From positions 1-5,248 of the forward strand of contig DASSAK010000032.1 of assembly GCA_035685445.1 (NCBI GenBank): DNA of 5,248 nucleotides, given 5' to 3'. Source of the DNA: DRGT01 sp035685445. Lineage in GTDB: Archaea; Thermoproteota; Nitrososphaeria; Nitrososphaerales; Nitrosopumilaceae. Positions within the stretch are counted from its first letter, which is position 1. Each line of letters opens with the position of its first letter. Shown here in pieces: positions 5,004-5,248 of the stretch. A model generated the notes under the pieces. It did no database searches, was not told the DNA's origin, and saw only the letters and a list, made by a program, of their open reading frames with translations. The translations under genes were made by a program, and so were the position numbers.

Positions 5004-5248
5004 GTTCTACTAGCTCGTGCAATTATTGCAAAAAATATTATCGCAAGCAATGCAATTCCTAATGCCACACCACCACCAAAAATAAAGTCCTTTGAAGTAG
5101 AAACAGCACTCTTTTTAGCACTTGGTGAAGCTACACATGAACCATCTTGAAGCATTGTTCCAGGGCCACATTTTTCTTCTAATACACAGACTCCGTCCTT
5201 AAGAACGGTTCCTGGACCACATTGTGTTTTAGGTTCTGATGTTTTTGG
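4991..5248 (-). CDS. Membrane-anchored surface protein with CGPGT cysteine repeats (C-terminal part only)
   Basis: The - strand frame is open from the right edge to TAA at 4991-4993, giving 85 residues of a gene that starts beyond the window. Numbering from the edge, two copies of CGPGTxLxDGxCV occur (10-22 and 27-39), 17 residues apart. Each has a Cys pair 11 residues apart that could form a small disulfide-locked loop. A Ser/Lys/Thr-rich linker (40-53) follows, then a Gly-rich entry and a transmembrane helix (about 57-77), then a basic tail RASRTKEN. This is the C-terminal end of an exported, cell-anchored protein. More repeats may lie upstream, since the sequence before the first visible unit (PKTSEPKTQ) looks like another linker. 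The repeat resembles short Cys-loop units in archaeal surface proteins; no function can be assigned. Confidence 0.8.
   Translation of the reverse strand, partial: PKTSEPKTQCGPGTVLKDGVCVLEEKCGPGTMLQDGSCVASPSAKKSAVSTSKDFIFGGGVALGIALLAIIFFAIIARASRTKEN
5132..5221 (-). repeat. Two CGPGT...DG.C repeat units, 51-bp period
   Basis: Units lie at 5183-5221 and 5132-5170 on the - strand. Both encode Cys-Gly-Pro-Gly-Thr, then Val/Met-Leu, Asp-Gly and Cys-Val. The 51-bp (17-residue) period is exact for the two visible copies. The array may continue past the right edge. Confidence 0.8.

Overview
The window looks like marine ammonia-oxidising archaeal (Thaumarchaeota/Nitrososphaerota, Nitrosopumilus-like) chromosome. 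The grounds are an archaeal Rad50 with a zinc hook, an archaeal/eukaryotic-type ribosomal protein L15e, strongly AT-rich DNA with very short gaps, TTG starts without Shine-Dalgarno sequences, AT-rich boxes 25-35 bp upstream of starts, and two surface-protein repeat styles (an IPxW...WW...GIQYLI unit and a CGPGT...DG.C unit) that I associate with this group. The taxon is inferred from style, not from a database match.

Layout, left to right: (1) rad50, + strand, with its first roughly 30 codons cut off by the window edge; (2) a small HEAT-repeat protein on the - strand, whose stop codon overlaps the rad50 stop; (3) an 84-bp divergent promoter region; (4) a cytoplasmic thioredoxin-fold protein with a CPGC centre, + strand; (5) a convergent single-pass membrane protein, - strand, overlapping gene 4 by 11 bp; (6) ribosomal protein L15e, - strand, directly upstream of gene 5 and joined to it by a TTGA stop/start overlap; (7) a second short divergent promoter region; (8) a secreted protein with two C-terminal WW-type repeats, + strand; (9) the C-terminal end of a membrane-anchored, cysteine-repeat surface protein, - strand, running off the right edge. 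No RNA genes, mobile elements or CRISPR arrays were seen, and no gene-free stretch exceeds 300 bases.

The genes do not form one pathway. They cover DNA double-strand-break repair (rad50), possible protein modification (the HEAT protein), thiol redox chemistry, translation (L15e) and the cell surface (three proteins). All three convergent gene pairs meet with overlapping or abutting stop codons. The T-rich tracts that could end the + strand transcripts therefore lie inside, and antisense to, the lysine-rich C-terminal codons of the opposing genes.

The most interesting item is the 162-residue HEAT protein. Its two consecutive repeats carry His-Glu pairs 32 residues apart in a context very like one half of eukaryotic deoxyhypusine hydroxylase, an enzyme not generally recognised in archaea. 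It may be a half-length diiron HEAT oxygenase that works as a dimer.
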